64,000 bases of DNA. Source: Desulfuromonadales bacterium. GTDB lineage: Bacteria > Desulfobacterota > Desulfuromonadia > Desulfuromonadales > Syntrophotaleaceae. How positions within the stretch are numbered: position 1 is the stretch's first letter; every line of letters begins with the position of its first letter. Positions 31,996 through 42,729 of this stretch are shown here, piece after piece. The stretch covers positions 1 to 64,000 of the forward strand of contig JABXKU010000006.1 in NCBI GenBank assembly GCA_013619105.1, written 5' to 3'. A program made the translations under genes and the position numbers. The notes beneath the pieces are model-generated. The model did not search any database and was not told the DNA's origin. It saw nothing but the letters and a program-made list of their open reading frames with translations.

Positions 31996-32525
31996 GGTAG
32001 ACTCTCCGAAGCAATGTGATCGTTGGTATAAATGCAGATCTCTGCGGCGATCTTCAGCGATTCTTCAGCGATCTGCTTGGCACCAAGCTGCGAATGACTC
32101 CGCAGGGCTTTGGCCGCAGCCTGAGCGAATGGGCCGCCGGAACCGATAGCGGCAATGCCGTCATCCGGTTCAATTACGTCACCCGAGCCGGACAACACCA
32201 GGGTCGTCTCGTTATCGGCAACGATGAGTAGCGCCTCCAGCTTGCGCAGAATCTGATCGGTGCGCCAGTCCTTGGCTAAGGCTACCGCCGCCTTGGGAAG
32301 ATTGCCGCGGAATTCCTGCACTTTGGCCTCGAACTTTTCAAAGAGGGTGAAGGCGTCTGCGGTACTACCGGCAAAGCCGGCCAGAATTTGCTCATTGTAC
32401 ATGCGGCGAATCTTGCGCGCCGTATGTTTCATGATCGTGTTACCTAAGGTCACCTGGCCGTCGCCAGCCATGGCGACCTGGTCATCTTTACGCACGCAGA
32501 TGATAGTTGTTCCGCGAATATCCAT
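31992..32525 (-). CDS. hslV: ATP-dependent protease subunit HslV
   Basis: [38 protein letters not shown]. Confidence 0.97.
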   Translation of the reverse strand: MDIRGTTIICVRKDDQVAMAGDGQVTLGNTIMKHTARKIRRMYNEQILAGFAGSTADAFTLFEKFEAKVQEFRGNLPKAAVALAKDWRTDQILRKLEALLIVADNETTLVLSGSGDVIEPDDGIAAIGSGGPFAQAAAKALRSHSQLGAKQIAEESLKIAAEICIYTNDHIASESLP

Positions 32526-32590
32526 AGTCTCTTTTCAGGTTGATGAACATTTTGCAAAAATAGGGGACATTCTAACACATGCCCAAGGCT

Positions 32591-32628
32591 AAAAAAAAGA
32601 AAAATGGCAAAGACCCGGATCTTTGCCA
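32591..32628 (-). terminator. Strong minus-strand intrinsic terminator upstream of hslV
   Basis: TGGCAAAGA-tccggg-TCTTTGCCA then TTTTTCTTTTTTTT on minus strand. Confidence 0.75.
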
Positions 32629-32763
32629 AGGGCGGTAGAAACTGGCCGCGAGCACATCAGGTTGCTGAATTAAGTGGGGCTGAAAAGTTGGGATGGGATC
32701 TGTTCGGTTACAGCCATGGATCTCGGTGCTGTTTAGATTGTGTCTGGGACAAATAGAGAAGAT

Positions 32764-32813
32764 AACAAGCAACCGCCGACAGCCTCAAAAATGGGTGTCG
32801 GCCGTTGCTTGTT
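32764..32813 (-). terminator. Long hairpin, probable terminator of the cupin gene
   Basis: AACAAGCAACCGCCGACA ... TGTCGGCCGTTGCTTGTT. Confidence 0.6.
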
Positions 32814-32828
32814 TAATAAATGGGAGAA

Positions 32829-33173
32829 TTACTTTAGGGGCGGGGTAAAGAGGGCCAGTAGTTCGACCGGCTCTTCGCCGACGTTCTTCAGGTTGTGGGA
32901 GACCCCCGCAGGTGCCACCACGCAGCAGCCGGCGGTGAGTTGAGTTTCTTTGCCGTTCATGGTGCAGAGCGCTTCACCCCCAAGGATGTAGAAGGTTTCT
33001 GCCTGCTGATCGTGGGTATGGGGACGAATCTCGCCGCCGACTTCAATGCGTCCCCGATGCACGGAGAGAGCAGGGTTAAGGGCCGCAGTTACCACATCGC
33101 GTAAAAAGAAGCGATCATGGGTCGGGTGGGCGTATTCTTCCTGCTCGGCGGTGCGAACAATGGTTCCCTTCAT
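32829..33173 (-). CDS. Cupin domain protein
   Basis: MKGTIVRTAEQEEYAHPTHDRFFLRDVV...GGEIRPHTHDQQAETFYILGGEALCTMNGKE...VVAPAGVSHNLKNVGEEP. Confidence 0.85.
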   Translation of the reverse strand: MKGTIVRTAEQEEYAHPTHDRFFLRDVVTAALNPALSVHRGRIEVGGEIRPHTHDQQAETFYILGGEALCTMNGKETQLTAGCCVVAPAGVSHNLKNVGEEPVELLALFTPPLK

Positions 33174-33467
33174 GGCTTTCTCCGTCCTTTTTGGCAATAG
33201 ATTTTCAGTAGAACTGGTCTGACAGTACAAACCCTTAGTTTGCCGGGCTCGGCCGGGAACACCCGCAGTAACGCAAGGGCTTCTGTATGGCTTGTGGTTA
33301 GTTTTAAAGTCTTTTACACCAGCAAAACATAGCCCTATCTCTGCAAGGGATGCGGACCGAGTGCCTTTGAAGCCAACCGTCGCAAGGGGAGGCGCGGCAA
33401 TGAAAGCACCAACGTTGCGGAACGGAGTATTGGTCGTTGCTTCCTCCCGCCCCGACAACCAACCGCT

Positions 33468-33560
33468 CCACGCAGTGGTAGCCATTTTTTGCCTACTTTT
33501 TGTTGGCTTGGACAAAAAGTAGGGCGTCTGGCGGGATGCGACCCGCCGGTTTTGTCCTTG
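33468..33560. repeat. Dispersed repeat family A, copy 2 (inverted relative to copy 1)
   Basis: Reverse complement nearly identical to 17565-17653, including the CTACTTTTTGT/ACAAAAAGTAG hairpin. Confidence 0.85.
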
Positions 33561-33603
33561 ATTGGTCAGATTGCATCCGGCACCGCGCTGGTTACCTCTT
33601 TGC

Positions 33604-36255
33604 CTAAGCCGTTTCCAGCATCTCAGTAATCAGCCCCGGTGCGGCAGCCAAGGCTTCACTGAGCTGCTCCGGCTTACTGCCGCCAGCTTGAGCCAGATCG
33701 GGCCGACCGCCACCGCCGCCACCAACCATAGCGGCTAACTGCTTGATCAGTGCCCCGGCCTGCAGGCGTTTGGTCAGATCTTTGGTGACGGCAACCAGTA
33801 AGCCTGCTTTACCACCATGGGCGCTGGCAAGAATCAACACGCCTGATTCCATGCGGTCGCGAACCTGGTCAGCGAGCTCGCGCAGAGCCTTGCCATCGAG
33901 GTTGTCGGCTCGGCCGCAGACTAGCTGGATGCCGGCTACATCGCTGGCCTGGTTGAGCAGGTCGCCCGCTTGGTCGGCGTTGAGCTTGCCTTGCAAGGAT
34001 TCCACCTCACGTTCTAGCTCTTTTTGTCGTTCCAGCAGCTTGCGCAGCCGGGTTTCCAGTTGCGGTCGGTCGGTTTTGATCAAGGACGCCAACTGGTCGA
34101 GTGTCTGTTCCTGTTGCGTGATCAGCTCCAGGGCCTTGACGCCGGTCGTCGCTTCAATGCGGCGCACGCCGGCAGCGATGCCGGTTTCCTGTACGATTTT
34201 GAACAGGCCGATGTCCCCTGAGGCGTTGGTATGGGTGCCACCACACAATTCCATACTGAAGTCGCCAACCCGCACCACTCGCACCGCATTACCGTATTTT
34301 TCGCCGAACAGGGCCGTAGCCCCGGCAGCAACTGCTTCGTCGGTAGACATTTCCTGGGTGGAAACTCGCAGGTTGTTGCGGATACGCCGGTTGACTTGCT
34401 CTTCGATCTGAGCAATTTCCTCAGCGGTCATAGCCGAGAAGTGAATGAAGTCAAAGCGCAACCGCTCGGGTGTCACTAGCGAGCCGGCTTGTTGAACGTG
34501 TTCACCGAGGGTTTCGACCAGCACCTTTTGTAGAATATGGGTACAGGTGTGGTTGAGAGCGGTAGCCTGGCGCAGGGTCTCATCGACCTTTAATTCTGCG
34601 GTAGCGCCCTTGGCGAGACGGCCGGAAATAATCTTTCCTACATGTACTGTCAGTTCCGGCAGCGGCTTTTTGGTGTCGCTGATCGCCATCATGCCGGTGG
34701 CCGTGGTCAGTTCGCCCCGGTCTCCGGCTTGGCCACCTGATTCGCCGTAGAAGGGTGTGGCGGTGGTGACAATCTCTATCTCGCTGCCCTGGTCGGCGTG
34801 GGTCACCGGCTGGCCGTCCTGTAAAATGGCGACAATCTCAGCATTGCCGGTGAGGTTATCGTAACCGGTAAATTCGCTGTGCAGACCATCTTCGACCAAT
34901 TGCCGGTAGATGCCGGAAACGGCTTCTTCGCCAGAGCCTTTCCAGTGCTCGCGGGCCATGCGGCGCTGCTTTTCCATTGCACTGTTAAAACCTGCTTCGT
35001 CGATGCTAAATCCCTCGGCGGCCACGATATCGGCGGTCAGGTCGAGGGGAAAGCCAAACGTGTCGTAAAGGCGAAAGGCGATCTCGCCGGGAAGGACGGT
35101 CTGTTTCTGCTGTTGCAGAAGGGCGACCTCGTCGGTCAAGATGCGCAGGCCGTTGTCCAGGGTCTGTATGAAACGCTCTTCTTCGTTCTTGACCACCTTG
35201 GCTACGTAGTCGGTGCGTTGGGCCATTTCCGGATAGGCCTCGGCCATCGATTCAAGAACAAAAACGGTGGTTTTGTAAAGGACCGGTTTTTCGAAACCCA
35301 GCATCTTGGCATGACGGGCGGCACGGCGCATGATGCGCCGCAGTACGTAACCGCGCCCTTCGTTGCTCGGTAGCACGCCGTCGGCGATGAGAAAGGCGGT
35401 GGCCCTGCTGTGGTCGGCGATGACCCGCATGGAGACATCCTGCTCCTCGTCGTCACCGTACTTCTTGCCGGCCAGTTCCTCGATATAGGCGATAATGCCA
35501 CGCAGTAGATCGCAGTCGTAGTTGCTCTGTACTCCTTGAACCACGGCGGCGATGCGCTCCAGGCCCATGCCTGTGTCGATGGAAGGCTTCGGCAGCGGGT
35601 TTAATACACCGTCGGCGCTGCGGTCGAACTGCATGAAGACCAGATTCCATAGTTCCAGGTAACGGTCGCAGTCGCAGCTGCCAATGCCGCAATCGGGACC
35701 ACAGGCCATCGATTCGCCCTGATCGATGTGAATCTCCGAGCAGGGGCCGCAGGGACCGGTGTCACCCATAGACCAGAAGTTGTCCTTTTCATCCATGCGA
35801 ATGAGCCGCTCTTCCGGCACACCGATCTGATCACGCCAGATGGCAAAGGCTTCATCGTCATCTTGAAACACGGTGATCCATAGTTTGTCGACTGGTAGTT
35901 TCATCTCTGCGGTGAGAAATTCCCAGGCATGGCGGATGGCGTCTTCTTTGAAGTAATCGCCAAAGGAGAAGTTGCCGAGCATCTCGAAAAAGGTGTGGTG
36001 ACGGGCGGTCCGACCGACATTTTCCAGGTCATTATGTTTACCGCCGGCTCGAACACATTTCTGGGCAGAGGAGGCGCGCACGTAGTCGCGCTTTTCGCGG
36101 CCGAGAAAAACGTCCTTGAACTGGTTCATTCCGGCATTGATGAACAGCAGGGTCGGATCGTTATGGGGGATCAACGGCGAGGACGGGACCAGGGTATGGT
36201 TGCGCTCCTCGAAAAAGCGTAAAAATTGGCTGCGAATTTCGTTGGCTGTGAGCAT
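33604..36255 (-). CDS. alaS: Alanyl-tRNA synthetase
   Basis: 883 aa; [75 protein letters not shown]. Confidence 0.98.
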   Translation of the reverse strand: MLTANEIRSQFLRFFEERNHTLVPSSPLIPHNDPTLLFINAGMNQFKDVFLGREKRDYVRASSAQKCVRAGGKHNDLENVGRTARHHTFFEMLGNFSFGDYFKEDAIRHAWEFLTAEMKLPVDKLWITVFQDDDEAFAIWRDQIGVPEERLIRMDEKDNFWSMGDTGPCGPCSEIHIDQGESMACGPDCGIGSCDCDRYLELWNLVFMQFDRSADGVLNPLPKPSIDTGMGLERIAAVVQGVQSNYDCDLLRGIIAYIEELAGKKYGDDEEQDVSMRVIADHSRATAFLIADGVLPSNEGRGYVLRRIMRRAARHAKMLGFEKPVLYKTTVFVLESMAEAYPEMAQRTDYVAKVVKNEEERFIQTLDNGLRILTDEVALLQQQKQTVLPGEIAFRLYDTFGFPLDLTADIVAAEGFSIDEAGFNSAMEKQRRMAREHWKGSGEEAVSGIYRQLVEDGLHSEFTGYDNLTGNAEIVAILQDGQPVTHADQGSEIEIVTTATPFYGESGGQAGDRGELTTATGMMAISDTKKPLPELTVHVGKIISGRLAKGATAELKVDETLRQATALNHTCTHILQKVLVETLGEHVQQAGSLVTPERLRFDFIHFSAMTAEEIAQIEEQVNRRIRNNLRVSTQEMSTDEAVAAGATALFGEKYGNAVRVVRVGDFSMELCGGTHTNASGDIGLFKIVQETGIAAGVRRIEATTGVKALELITQQEQTLDQLASLIKTDRPQLETRLRKLLERQKELEREVESLQGKLNADQAGDLLNQASDVAGIQLVCGRADNLDGKALRELADQVRDRMESGVLILASAHGGKAGLLVAVTKDLTKRLQAGALIKQLAAMVGGGGGGRPDLAQAGGSKPEQLSEALAAAPGLITEMLETA

Positions 36256-36277
36256 GGGCGGTCTCTGTTACCTTTCT

Positions 36278-36405
36278 TGATGATGTTGCAAAAAGTCCGA
36301 CTTACGGCGTTGCAGTGTTTTCCCAGCGCGTTGATATGCGGTGTATGCCTTCACCGCTGATAATTCACTACGCCTTGCAGGTCGAAATGTTGCTTAACAG
36401 TCTCA
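36278..36405. repeat. Dispersed repeat family B, copy 2
   Basis: tgatgttgcaaaaagtccgacttacggcgttgcagtgtttt...gtgtatgccttcaccg...acgccttgcaggtcgaaatgtt; same layout as 3482-3629. Confidence 0.55.
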
Positions 36406-36858
36406 TTGTTTTTTTAGTTGTTCCAGTACGGTAGCCAAGGCGAAGCCTCGGCGTAAAAAATAATTGATGACCCGGCGTTTTTCCCGGTCGTCCGCTTGGC
36501 CATAGTCAAAGGAAGCATAGCGTCGTTCGAACAATTCGGTGAGCAGCGTTTCTTCGCTGAAGTCCTCTTTCAGTTCTGCCAGGGTTTGCTCGGCAAGTTC
36601 TTCGCCGACGCCTGCAAGTTGCAACTCCCGTCGCAATCGCCCACCGACAGCCCGGCCACTGGTAAGCAAATGGCGGGCTTTGCAACGGGCAAAGCGAGCA
36701 TCGTCGACATAGCCGTATTCCCGGCAGCGATCCACTGTGGAGACGATGATCTCCGCTTCAAAGCCTTTGCGTTGCAGTCTTGACGCTAGTTCTTTTTCAC
36801 TCCGTTCGCGGGTCTTCAGTAACCGCAGTGCAGCATTGAAGGCATCATTCCTGGTCAT
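36403..36858 (-). CDS. recX: Regulatory protein RecX
   Basis: NAALRLLKTRERSEKELASRLQRKGFEAEII...YGYVDDARFARCKARHLL...GRLRRELQLAGV. Confidence 0.88.
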   Translation of the reverse strand: MTRNDAFNAALRLLKTRERSEKELASRLQRKGFEAEIIVSTVDRCREYGYVDDARFARCKARHLLTSGRAVGGRLRRELQLAGVGEELAEQTLAELKEDFSEETLLTELFERRYASFDYGQADDREKRRVINYFLRRGFALATVLEQLKKQ

Positions 36859-38011
36859 TAACCTGGGGCGGCAGTGCCGCCTCGTCCTCTTGGGTTGGTT
36901 CGTGGGACTGCTCGAAAGCATCCCAACTTAAATCGGAGGTAGAGGAGATGCCGGAGGCCTTGAGCTGGAAGTCGTCAGGGTTGGAGCTCTGGCGTAGGGC
37001 CTCTTCAAAGGTGATAAGTTTTTGCTTGTAAAGGGTCATCAGTGATTGGTCGAAGGTCTGCATGCCGTAGGAAACGTAACCCTGCTGAATCGTGTCTCGC
37101 AGCAGTTTAGTCTTTTCCCGGTCGTCAATGAGGTCACGGGTACGGGCCGTGGAAACCATGATCTCCACGGCTGGAACTCGGCCCTTGCCGTCTGCCCGCG
37201 GCACCAGTCGCTGGGAGATGACCGCCTTGAGGATGCCGGATAACTGGGCGCGAATCTGGCGGTGCTGATGGGGCGGAAACACTGAAATGATACGGTTGAT
37301 CGACTCCGGTGCGTCGACGGTATGCAGAGTGGCTAGCACCAGGTGGCCAGTCTCAGCGGCGTGCAGTGCTGTCTCTACCGTCTCCTGATCGCGCATCTCG
37401 CCGATCAGGATTACATCCGGGTCTTGGCGCAGGGCATATTTAAGGGCGGTGGGGAAATTTTCAGTATCACTACCGATTTCCCGTTGATTGATGATCGACT
37501 TGCGGTCCTTGTGAAGGAACTCGATCGGATCTTCCACGGTAATAATATGTACGGTGCGCTGGCGGTTGATGTGGTCGATCATCGCCGCAAGGGTGGTTGA
37601 TTTACCGGAACCTGTGGCACCGGTAACCAATACTAGCCCGCGGTGTTCCATGGTGATCTTCTTGATCACCGGCGGTAGAACCAAGTCATCCAGTTTGGGG
37701 GTTATAAAGGGGATGACGCGAAACACCATGGTGATGCTGCCGCGCTGGCTGAAGACATTGGCACGGAATCGACCTAGGCCGGGAACACCATAGGCCATGT
37801 CGATCTCGTGGGTTTCTTCGAACTGGGCTCGGCGTTTCTCGTTCATGATGGCAAAGGCCATCTGTCGGGTGTCGTCGGCGCTGAGCCGCTCGGCCTTGGG
37901 TAGTGGCCGCAGGGCGCCGTCGATACGGTAGATGGGCGGCAATCCCGGCTTGATGTGAATATCCGAAGCCTTGGCTTTAATCGCTACAACGAGGATCTCA
38001 TTTAGTTCCAT
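36845..38011 (-). CDS. pilT: Type IV pilus twitching motility ATPase (PilT family)
   Basis: [68 protein letters not shown]. Confidence 0.92.
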   Translation of the reverse strand: MELNEILVVAIKAKASDIHIKPGLPPIYRIDGALRPLPKAERLSADDTRQMAFAIMNEKRRAQFEETHEIDMAYGVPGLGRFRANVFSQRGSITMVFRVIPFITPKLDDLVLPPVIKKITMEHRGLVLVTGATGSGKSTTLAAMIDHINRQRTVHIITVEDPIEFLHKDRKSIINQREIGSDTENFPTALKYALRQDPDVILIGEMRDQETVETALHAAETGHLVLATLHTVDAPESINRIISVFPPHQHRQIRAQLSGILKAVISQRLVPRADGKGRVPAVEIMVSTARTRDLIDDREKTKLLRDTIQQGYVSYGMQTFDQSLMTLYKQKLITFEEALRQSSNPDDFQLKASGISSTSDLSWDAFEQSHEPTQEDEAALPPQVNDQE

Positions 38012-39035
38012 GATCTGCATCCGCTGCAATGGCGGCCGGCGTTGCCAGGCCGAAGTGCTCAAAGAGTTTTTGTTCGATAATCAGGCCCATGTCGGGGTGT
38101 TCACGCAGAAACTGCTTAGCGTTTTCTCGACCCTGACCGATGCGCTCGCCTTCAAAGGAATACCAGGCGCCGCTCTTATCAATAATGTCGTGGGCGGCGC
38201 CGAGGTCGACCAGGTCTCCCTCGCGGGAGATGCCTTCTCCGTACATGATGTCGAATTCGGCCTCCTTAAAGGGAGGCGCGACCTTGTTCTTGACCACTTT
38301 GACCCGGGTACGGTTGCCGATCACATCCTGGCCCTGTTTGAGGGCGGCGATACGGCGGATGTCCATGCGTATTGACGAATAAAACTTGAGGGCGTTGCCG
38401 CCAGTGGTGGTTTCCGGGTTGCCGAACATGACGCCGATTTTCATGCGGATCTGATTAATAAAGATCAGACTGCAGTTCGATTTGCTGATGGTTCCGGTCA
38501 GTTTCCGCAGAGCCTGGGACATGAGTCGTGCCTGCAAACCCATATGAGAGTCACCCATCTCTCCTTCGATTTCGGCCCGCGGCACCAGGGCCGCAACGGA
38601 GTCGACTACCAGCACGTCGATAGCGCCACTGCGCACCAAGACCTCGGTAATTTCAAGAGCCTGTTCGCCGGTGTCGGGTTGGGAGACCAGCAGGTCGTCG
38701 GTCTTGACGCCCAGTTTGCGAGCGTAGCTGATGTCCAAGGCGTGCTCGGCATCTACAAAGGCAGCGATGCCTCCTTTTTTTTGGGCTTCAGCGACAATAT
38801 GCAGGGCCAAGGTCGTCTTGCCCGAGGATTCAGGACCATAGATTTCGGTAATGCGGCCGCGGGGGATGCCGCCGACGCCGAGGGCCAAATCGATGCTCAG
38901 GGCCCCGGTGGGGATGACCTCGATGTCGGGCATGGCGCAGTCTTCGCCGAGGCGCATGATGCTGCCCTTGCCGAACTGTTTTTCAATCTGGCTCATGGCC
39001 AGGTCGATGGCGCGATCGCGGTTATTGTCGCTCAT
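37998..39035 (-). CDS. recA: Recombinase RecA
   Basis: [35 protein letters not shown]. Confidence 0.98.
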   Translation of the reverse strand: MSDNNRDRAIDLAMSQIEKQFGKGSIMRLGEDCAMPDIEVIPTGALSIDLALGVGGIPRGRITEIYGPESSGKTTLALHIVAEAQKKGGIAAFVDAEHALDISYARKLGVKTDDLLVSQPDTGEQALEITEVLVRSGAIDVLVVDSVAALVPRAEIEGEMGDSHMGLQARLMSQALRKLTGTISKSNCSLIFINQIRMKIGVMFGNPETTTGGNALKFYSSIRMDIRRIAALKQGQDVIGNRTRVKVVKNKVAPPFKEAEFDIMYGEGISREGDLVDLGAAHDIIDKSGAWYSFEGERIGQGRENAKQFLREHPDMGLIIEQKLFEHFGLATPAAIAADADHGTK

Positions 39036-39068
39036 ATGGTTGAAATCCTTTGGTGGTTAAAGGTCGCT

Positions 39069-39647
39069 TTAGGGTTGTGATCCGGAAAGCTGCACCGTGT
39101 ATCGAGGCCGATGCCGAGCGCCTCGGGGGCCGAGTCGACTTTCATAGAGAACCAGTTGTTCGAGCTGAGTACTAGCGTAGTACCGGTCACTAAAGGAATC
39201 GAGTATTCGCTCGGCGCAGGGAACGATCTTTCGGCTGCGGCCGAGGGTTAGATGGGGCACAAAGGGTCTCACGTCAATCGGTAGCTGCAGGATGTCCAGC
39301 TCGGCCTTTACGGCTCGACGTAGCTGATTCAAGGTGTTGCCGCCGTCAAGACCTAGCCAGACCACCCGTGGTCTGTGGCAGGAAGGAAAGGCACCGAGCC
39401 CGGAAAATGTTGCTGTGACAGGAGGCTGTAAACCACCTATCGATAGCATAGAAGTGCCGAGCTTTTCAAGGGAATCTTCTGCAATATCACCGAGGAAGGC
39501 CAGGGTCAAATGGATTGTTGCCGGCTTCATCCAACGTATTCCCGGTAGGGCTGTTGCCAGTTCCTGTTGCAGCTTGGCAATGATCCGCAGGGTGGCTTCT
39601 GGCAGGGGCAGTGCGATAAAGGCACGTAGCTTGGTCATGGTCGGCAT
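39069..39647 (-). CDS. thpR: RNA 2',3'-cyclic phosphodiesterase
   Basis: Two HxTL motifs: ATIHLTLAFLGDI and PFVPHLTLGRSR. Confidence 0.9.
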   Translation of the reverse strand: MPTMTKLRAFIALPLPEATLRIIAKLQQELATALPGIRWMKPATIHLTLAFLGDIAEDSLEKLGTSMLSIGGLQPPVTATFSGLGAFPSCHRPRVVWLGLDGGNTLNQLRRAVKAELDILQLPIDVRPFVPHLTLGRSRKIVPCAERILDSFSDRYYASTQLEQLVLYESRLGPRGARHRPRYTVQLSGSQP

Positions 39648-39663
39648 TAACTCGCTCCGCTGC

Positions 39664-40902
39664 TCATAGCCGGTCGCTCAGGTAGCGGCGCACCCATTCT
39701 AGTGCCATGCAGCTGGCCATGCGGCGAATTTTTTCTCGATCGCCGTTGAAACGGTAGCCCTTTACCTTCTCCGTTTGGCCGTCGCAGAGAGCGAGAAACA
39801 CTGTGCCGACCGGTTTTTGCGGTGTGCCGCCATCGGGGCCGGCAATGCCGGTGATGGATAGGCCCAAATCGCTGCCGGCTGCGGAGCGAATGCCTTGCGC
39901 CATGGCTAGGGCGCATGCTTCGCTGACCGCACCGGGGTTTTGCAAAATCGCGGGGGACACCTGTAGCCACTCGTGTTTGGCCGTATTGGAGTAGGTCACT
40001 GCACCCCGTTCGAAAAAGGCCGAGGCGCCGGGCAGTTCGGTAAGCATGCGGGAGACCTCTCCGCCGGTACACGATTCGGCCAGAGCAATGGTCAATCCCG
40101 CATCGGTGAGCATGCGTCCGACATTGCCGGGCAGGGTCTCCTGGCCGGTGGCAAAAACATAGGGTTCCAGCAGCTGGCGAGCTTGTAGCTCGGCCCGGTC
40201 GAGCAGGCTGTCGGCATCTTCGCCGCTGGCCCGGAGCTTGACATGGACGAAGGGGAAATCAACGCCGAAGGCCAAGGCGACTCCTGCAGGCAGGATCTGG
40301 GCGTCGAACAATTCTTCGACTCGTGGCTCCGAAAGGCCGAACACCTTGAGGATGCGCTCCTGCAGGGGAGTGCTGCCGCCGCTGCGTTGTTGCATTCGGG
40401 GCAGTACCTGCTGTTCGAGCATGTCGACCATTTCCTTGGGTACTCCCGGCAGAAAAAATAGATCGCAGTTCTGCTGATGCAGGGTGAAGCCGGGGGCGGT
40501 GCCCAGGCGATTGCCGAGGATGGTCGATTTGAACGGTAGTAGCGCCTGCTTTTCGTTGCGGGGATTCATCTCCATGTTGCGGTGGGTAAAAAAAGAGCGA
40601 ATCTGGGCTAGGGCTTCATCGTTGAGAACCAGACGTCGATCGAAGGCTCGGGCGGCGATCCGCGCGGTCAGATCGTCTTCGGTGGGGCCGAGGCCGCCGG
40701 TGACGATGACCACTTCCCTTCGATTGGCCAGGTCACATAGGCCTCTTTCGATCTCTTCCTCCACATCGCCCACCACTCGGGATTCCCGTATGATATAGCC
40801 TTGAGCGCCAAGGATGTTGGCGATACGTGAGGTGTTAGTGTCGGCCATTTCGCCGTTGATTAGTTCATCGCCGGTGGCCAGTACCGCAATATTGAGACTC
40901 AT
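39664..40902 (-). CDS. cinA: CinA family nicotinamide-nucleotide amidohydrolase / competence-damage protein
   Basis: Start MSLNIAVLATGDELINGEMADTNTSRIA; ESCTGGEVSRMLTELPGAS; GIAGPDGGTPQKPVGTV. Confidence 0.93.
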   Translation of the reverse strand: MSLNIAVLATGDELINGEMADTNTSRIANILGAQGYIIRESRVVGDVEEEIERGLCDLANRREVVIVTGGLGPTEDDLTARIAARAFDRRLVLNDEALAQIRSFFTHRNMEMNPRNEKQALLPFKSTILGNRLGTAPGFTLHQQNCDLFFLPGVPKEMVDMLEQQVLPRMQQRSGGSTPLQERILKVFGLSEPRVEELFDAQILPAGVALAFGVDFPFVHVKLRASGEDADSLLDRAELQARQLLEPYVFATGQETLPGNVGRMLTDAGLTIALAESCTGGEVSRMLTELPGASAFFERGAVTYSNTAKHEWLQVSPAILQNPGAVSEACALAMAQGIRSAAGSDLGLSITGIAGPDGGTPQKPVGTVFLALCDGQTEKVKGYRFNGDREKIRRMASCMALEWVRRYLSDRL

Positions 40903-41372
40903 GCTCGGCCCTCCAGAAAAAATGTCCAAAGAAACAGGCCAAGGCGCAAGGCCAGAGCACCGTAGAGGCCGGCAACCACATCGTCCAAAACGACACCGTA
41001 GCCGTTTTTCATGCGCCTGTCGAACCAGGAGGCCGGTGCTGGTTTAACGATGTCGAAGATGCGGAATAGAACGAAGCCGAGCAAGGCATTGGTCCAAGAA
41101 AAGGGTAGCAGGGCCACTGTAACCAGGTAACCGACCAACTCATCGATGACAATGCGGCCATCATCGGCCTCACCATAGATGTGGCCGGCCGCTCCGGCCA
41201 CCCAGAAGGAGAGGCAGAGCAGGGCGCACCAGGTAAGAATATAGAGGGGCGCCGGCAGGGTCGCCATCAGGTAAAAAGCCGGTATTCCGGCCAGAGTGCC
41301 GACGGTGCCGGAGGCGATGGGGCTGTAGCCGAGTCCGGCATTGCTCGCCAGACAGAGGACGAAGCGGCGCAT
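40899..41372 (-). CDS. pgpA: Phosphatidylglycerophosphatase A
   Basis: LGYSPIASGTVGTLAGIP; DDGRIVIDELVGYL; FDIVKPAPASWFDRRMKNGYGVVLDDVVAG. Confidence 0.93.
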   Translation of the reverse strand: MRRFVLCLASNAGLGYSPIASGTVGTLAGIPAFYLMATLPAPLYILTWCALLCLSFWVAGAAGHIYGEADDGRIVIDELVGYLVTVALLPFSWTNALLGFVLFRIFDIVKPAPASWFDRRMKNGYGVVLDDVVAGLYGALALRLGLFLWTFFLEGRA

Positions 41373-41552
41373 GGTAGCTCCTTAGGTGTCAAATAAAGGG
41401 GGATGGCCGAGGCCGGTGGGCCATCGGCTTGCAGGCCTAACAAGATAGCAACTCAGGTAGGGAAAATCAAAGGGGAAATGTCCTGGGAAAAGCGGTGTTG
41501 CAAGGGCTGGCGGGAAGCCGAGGGGCTTTCCGCCAGGATAATTAAGCAAAAG

Positions 41553-42437
41553 TTAAGGGTGCATGGCTGGACCGATGGGCCAAACCGGGTAGAAGAAGGG
41601 AAAACCGCCCGTTTGGTCTTTGCCGAAGTGAGCCATAAAGTTCTGCATTTCAGGTGACAGGATAAAGTCGGCCAGAGCCTTGGCGCCTGCATGGTTGATA
41701 TTAGGGTGGCGAGCCGGATTGGCTTCCATGAGGATGTAGGGGCGGCGCATGGTAGGGTCTTGGTCGACTAGAATCTGTGCTTTGCCAAAGGGATGCTTTT
41801 CCAACACAGAGGGCATGCGGCCAAAGATAAAATAGGCCTCTTTGTTTGCGCTAAAGAGCGGAATGTCTCCAGCGTAGGGAGCTTCGTCCTGGATAAACCA
41901 AGACCCGATCGGGCGGGTTTTTGCCCGTTTCCACAGGGTGTGGCCGACTTCGCGGGGTCCGTTGCTGTTAACGTCGACAAAGGTGCTTTTTGTGGCAGCG
42001 ATGCGCTTCAGGGCTTCGGCTCCGTCCTTGAGGCCGCGAATACCGGCCGGGTCGGATTCCGGACCGTAAATAACTAAATCGTTGCGGGCGCAAGGGCGCA
42101 TGTTGATGCCGTGACCGTCAGCCACCAGGTCGGTGGTGATGTCGCCAGCATGCATGACTAAGAAGTCCGCTTCGCCACTGCGAAAGGCTTCCGAAATTGT
42201 TGGCCGAGGGCCGGTGGCGACCAAATCGACCCGATAGTCGGTCTTGTCTTCGAAGCGTTGCACGACCACGTCCCACAAGCCGGTTATGGTCATACCGCCA
42301 ATAACGCAGGCTCGTACTGTGCTTTCCTTGATTTCTGGTTTGGCTGGCACGGCAGCTATAGCCGTTTGGGCCACTAACAGGCAGCCGAGCAGTACAGTAA
42401 AAAGGCAGCGGGCTGGGCCGATGATCTTTGATTGCAT
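41553..42437 (-). CDS. TupA-like periplasmic tungstate/molybdate-binding protein
   Basis: 294 aa, signal peptide; GEADFLVMHAGDITTDLVADGHGINMRPCARNDLVIYGPESDPAGIRGLKDGAEALKRIAATKSTFVDVNSNGPREVGHTLWKRA matches the TupA-type PBP layout. Confidence 0.7.
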   Translation of the reverse strand: MQSKIIGPARCLFTVLLGCLLVAQTAIAAVPAKPEIKESTVRACVIGGMTITGLWDVVVQRFEDKTDYRVDLVATGPRPTISEAFRSGEADFLVMHAGDITTDLVADGHGINMRPCARNDLVIYGPESDPAGIRGLKDGAEALKRIAATKSTFVDVNSNGPREVGHTLWKRAKTRPIGSWFIQDEAPYAGDIPLFSANKEAYFIFGRMPSVLEKHPFGKAQILVDQDPTMRRPYILMEANPARHPNINHAGAKALADFILSPEMQNFMAHFGKDQTGGFPFFYPVWPIGPAMHP

Positions 42438-42618
42438 GGAACTCCTCCATATCTAAATTTGTTGAGCCAATGATTAAAGTATAACGGTTTATGGCAAGGG
42501 AGTGTTTTTTGCGTTGAGTTAAAAATGAGATGGGGAAGTGCTGGTGAGCACCAAGTAAAGGAGTTGCAATAAAAAATCACAATAATTGCAGTAGCTTAAG
42601 TTTCGTTGTATTCGTTTC

Positions 42619-42662
42619 TTGACAACGATTGCTGGTGCCCTTATATTCCCATGGTTATAACG
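42619..42662 (+). promoter_or_regulatory. Promoter with overlapping ModE-like operator upstream of the TonB receptor
   Basis: TTGACA(42619)-N17-TATATT(42642); palindromic CCTTATATT-CCCATGGTT-ATAACG at 42639-42662. Confidence 0.7.
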
Positions 42663-42729
42663 AGAGGTCGTTTTAATCTTGACGAACTTTGTGTGATTTT
42701 ATTTTTTTGAATGATGAAAAGGAGGGTGT

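Noticed and set aside
42477-42500. Third ModE-like box in front of the TupA-like gene (CGTTATACT on the minus strand)
   Set aside because: Only one half-site matches; the second arm is missing at the required spacing.
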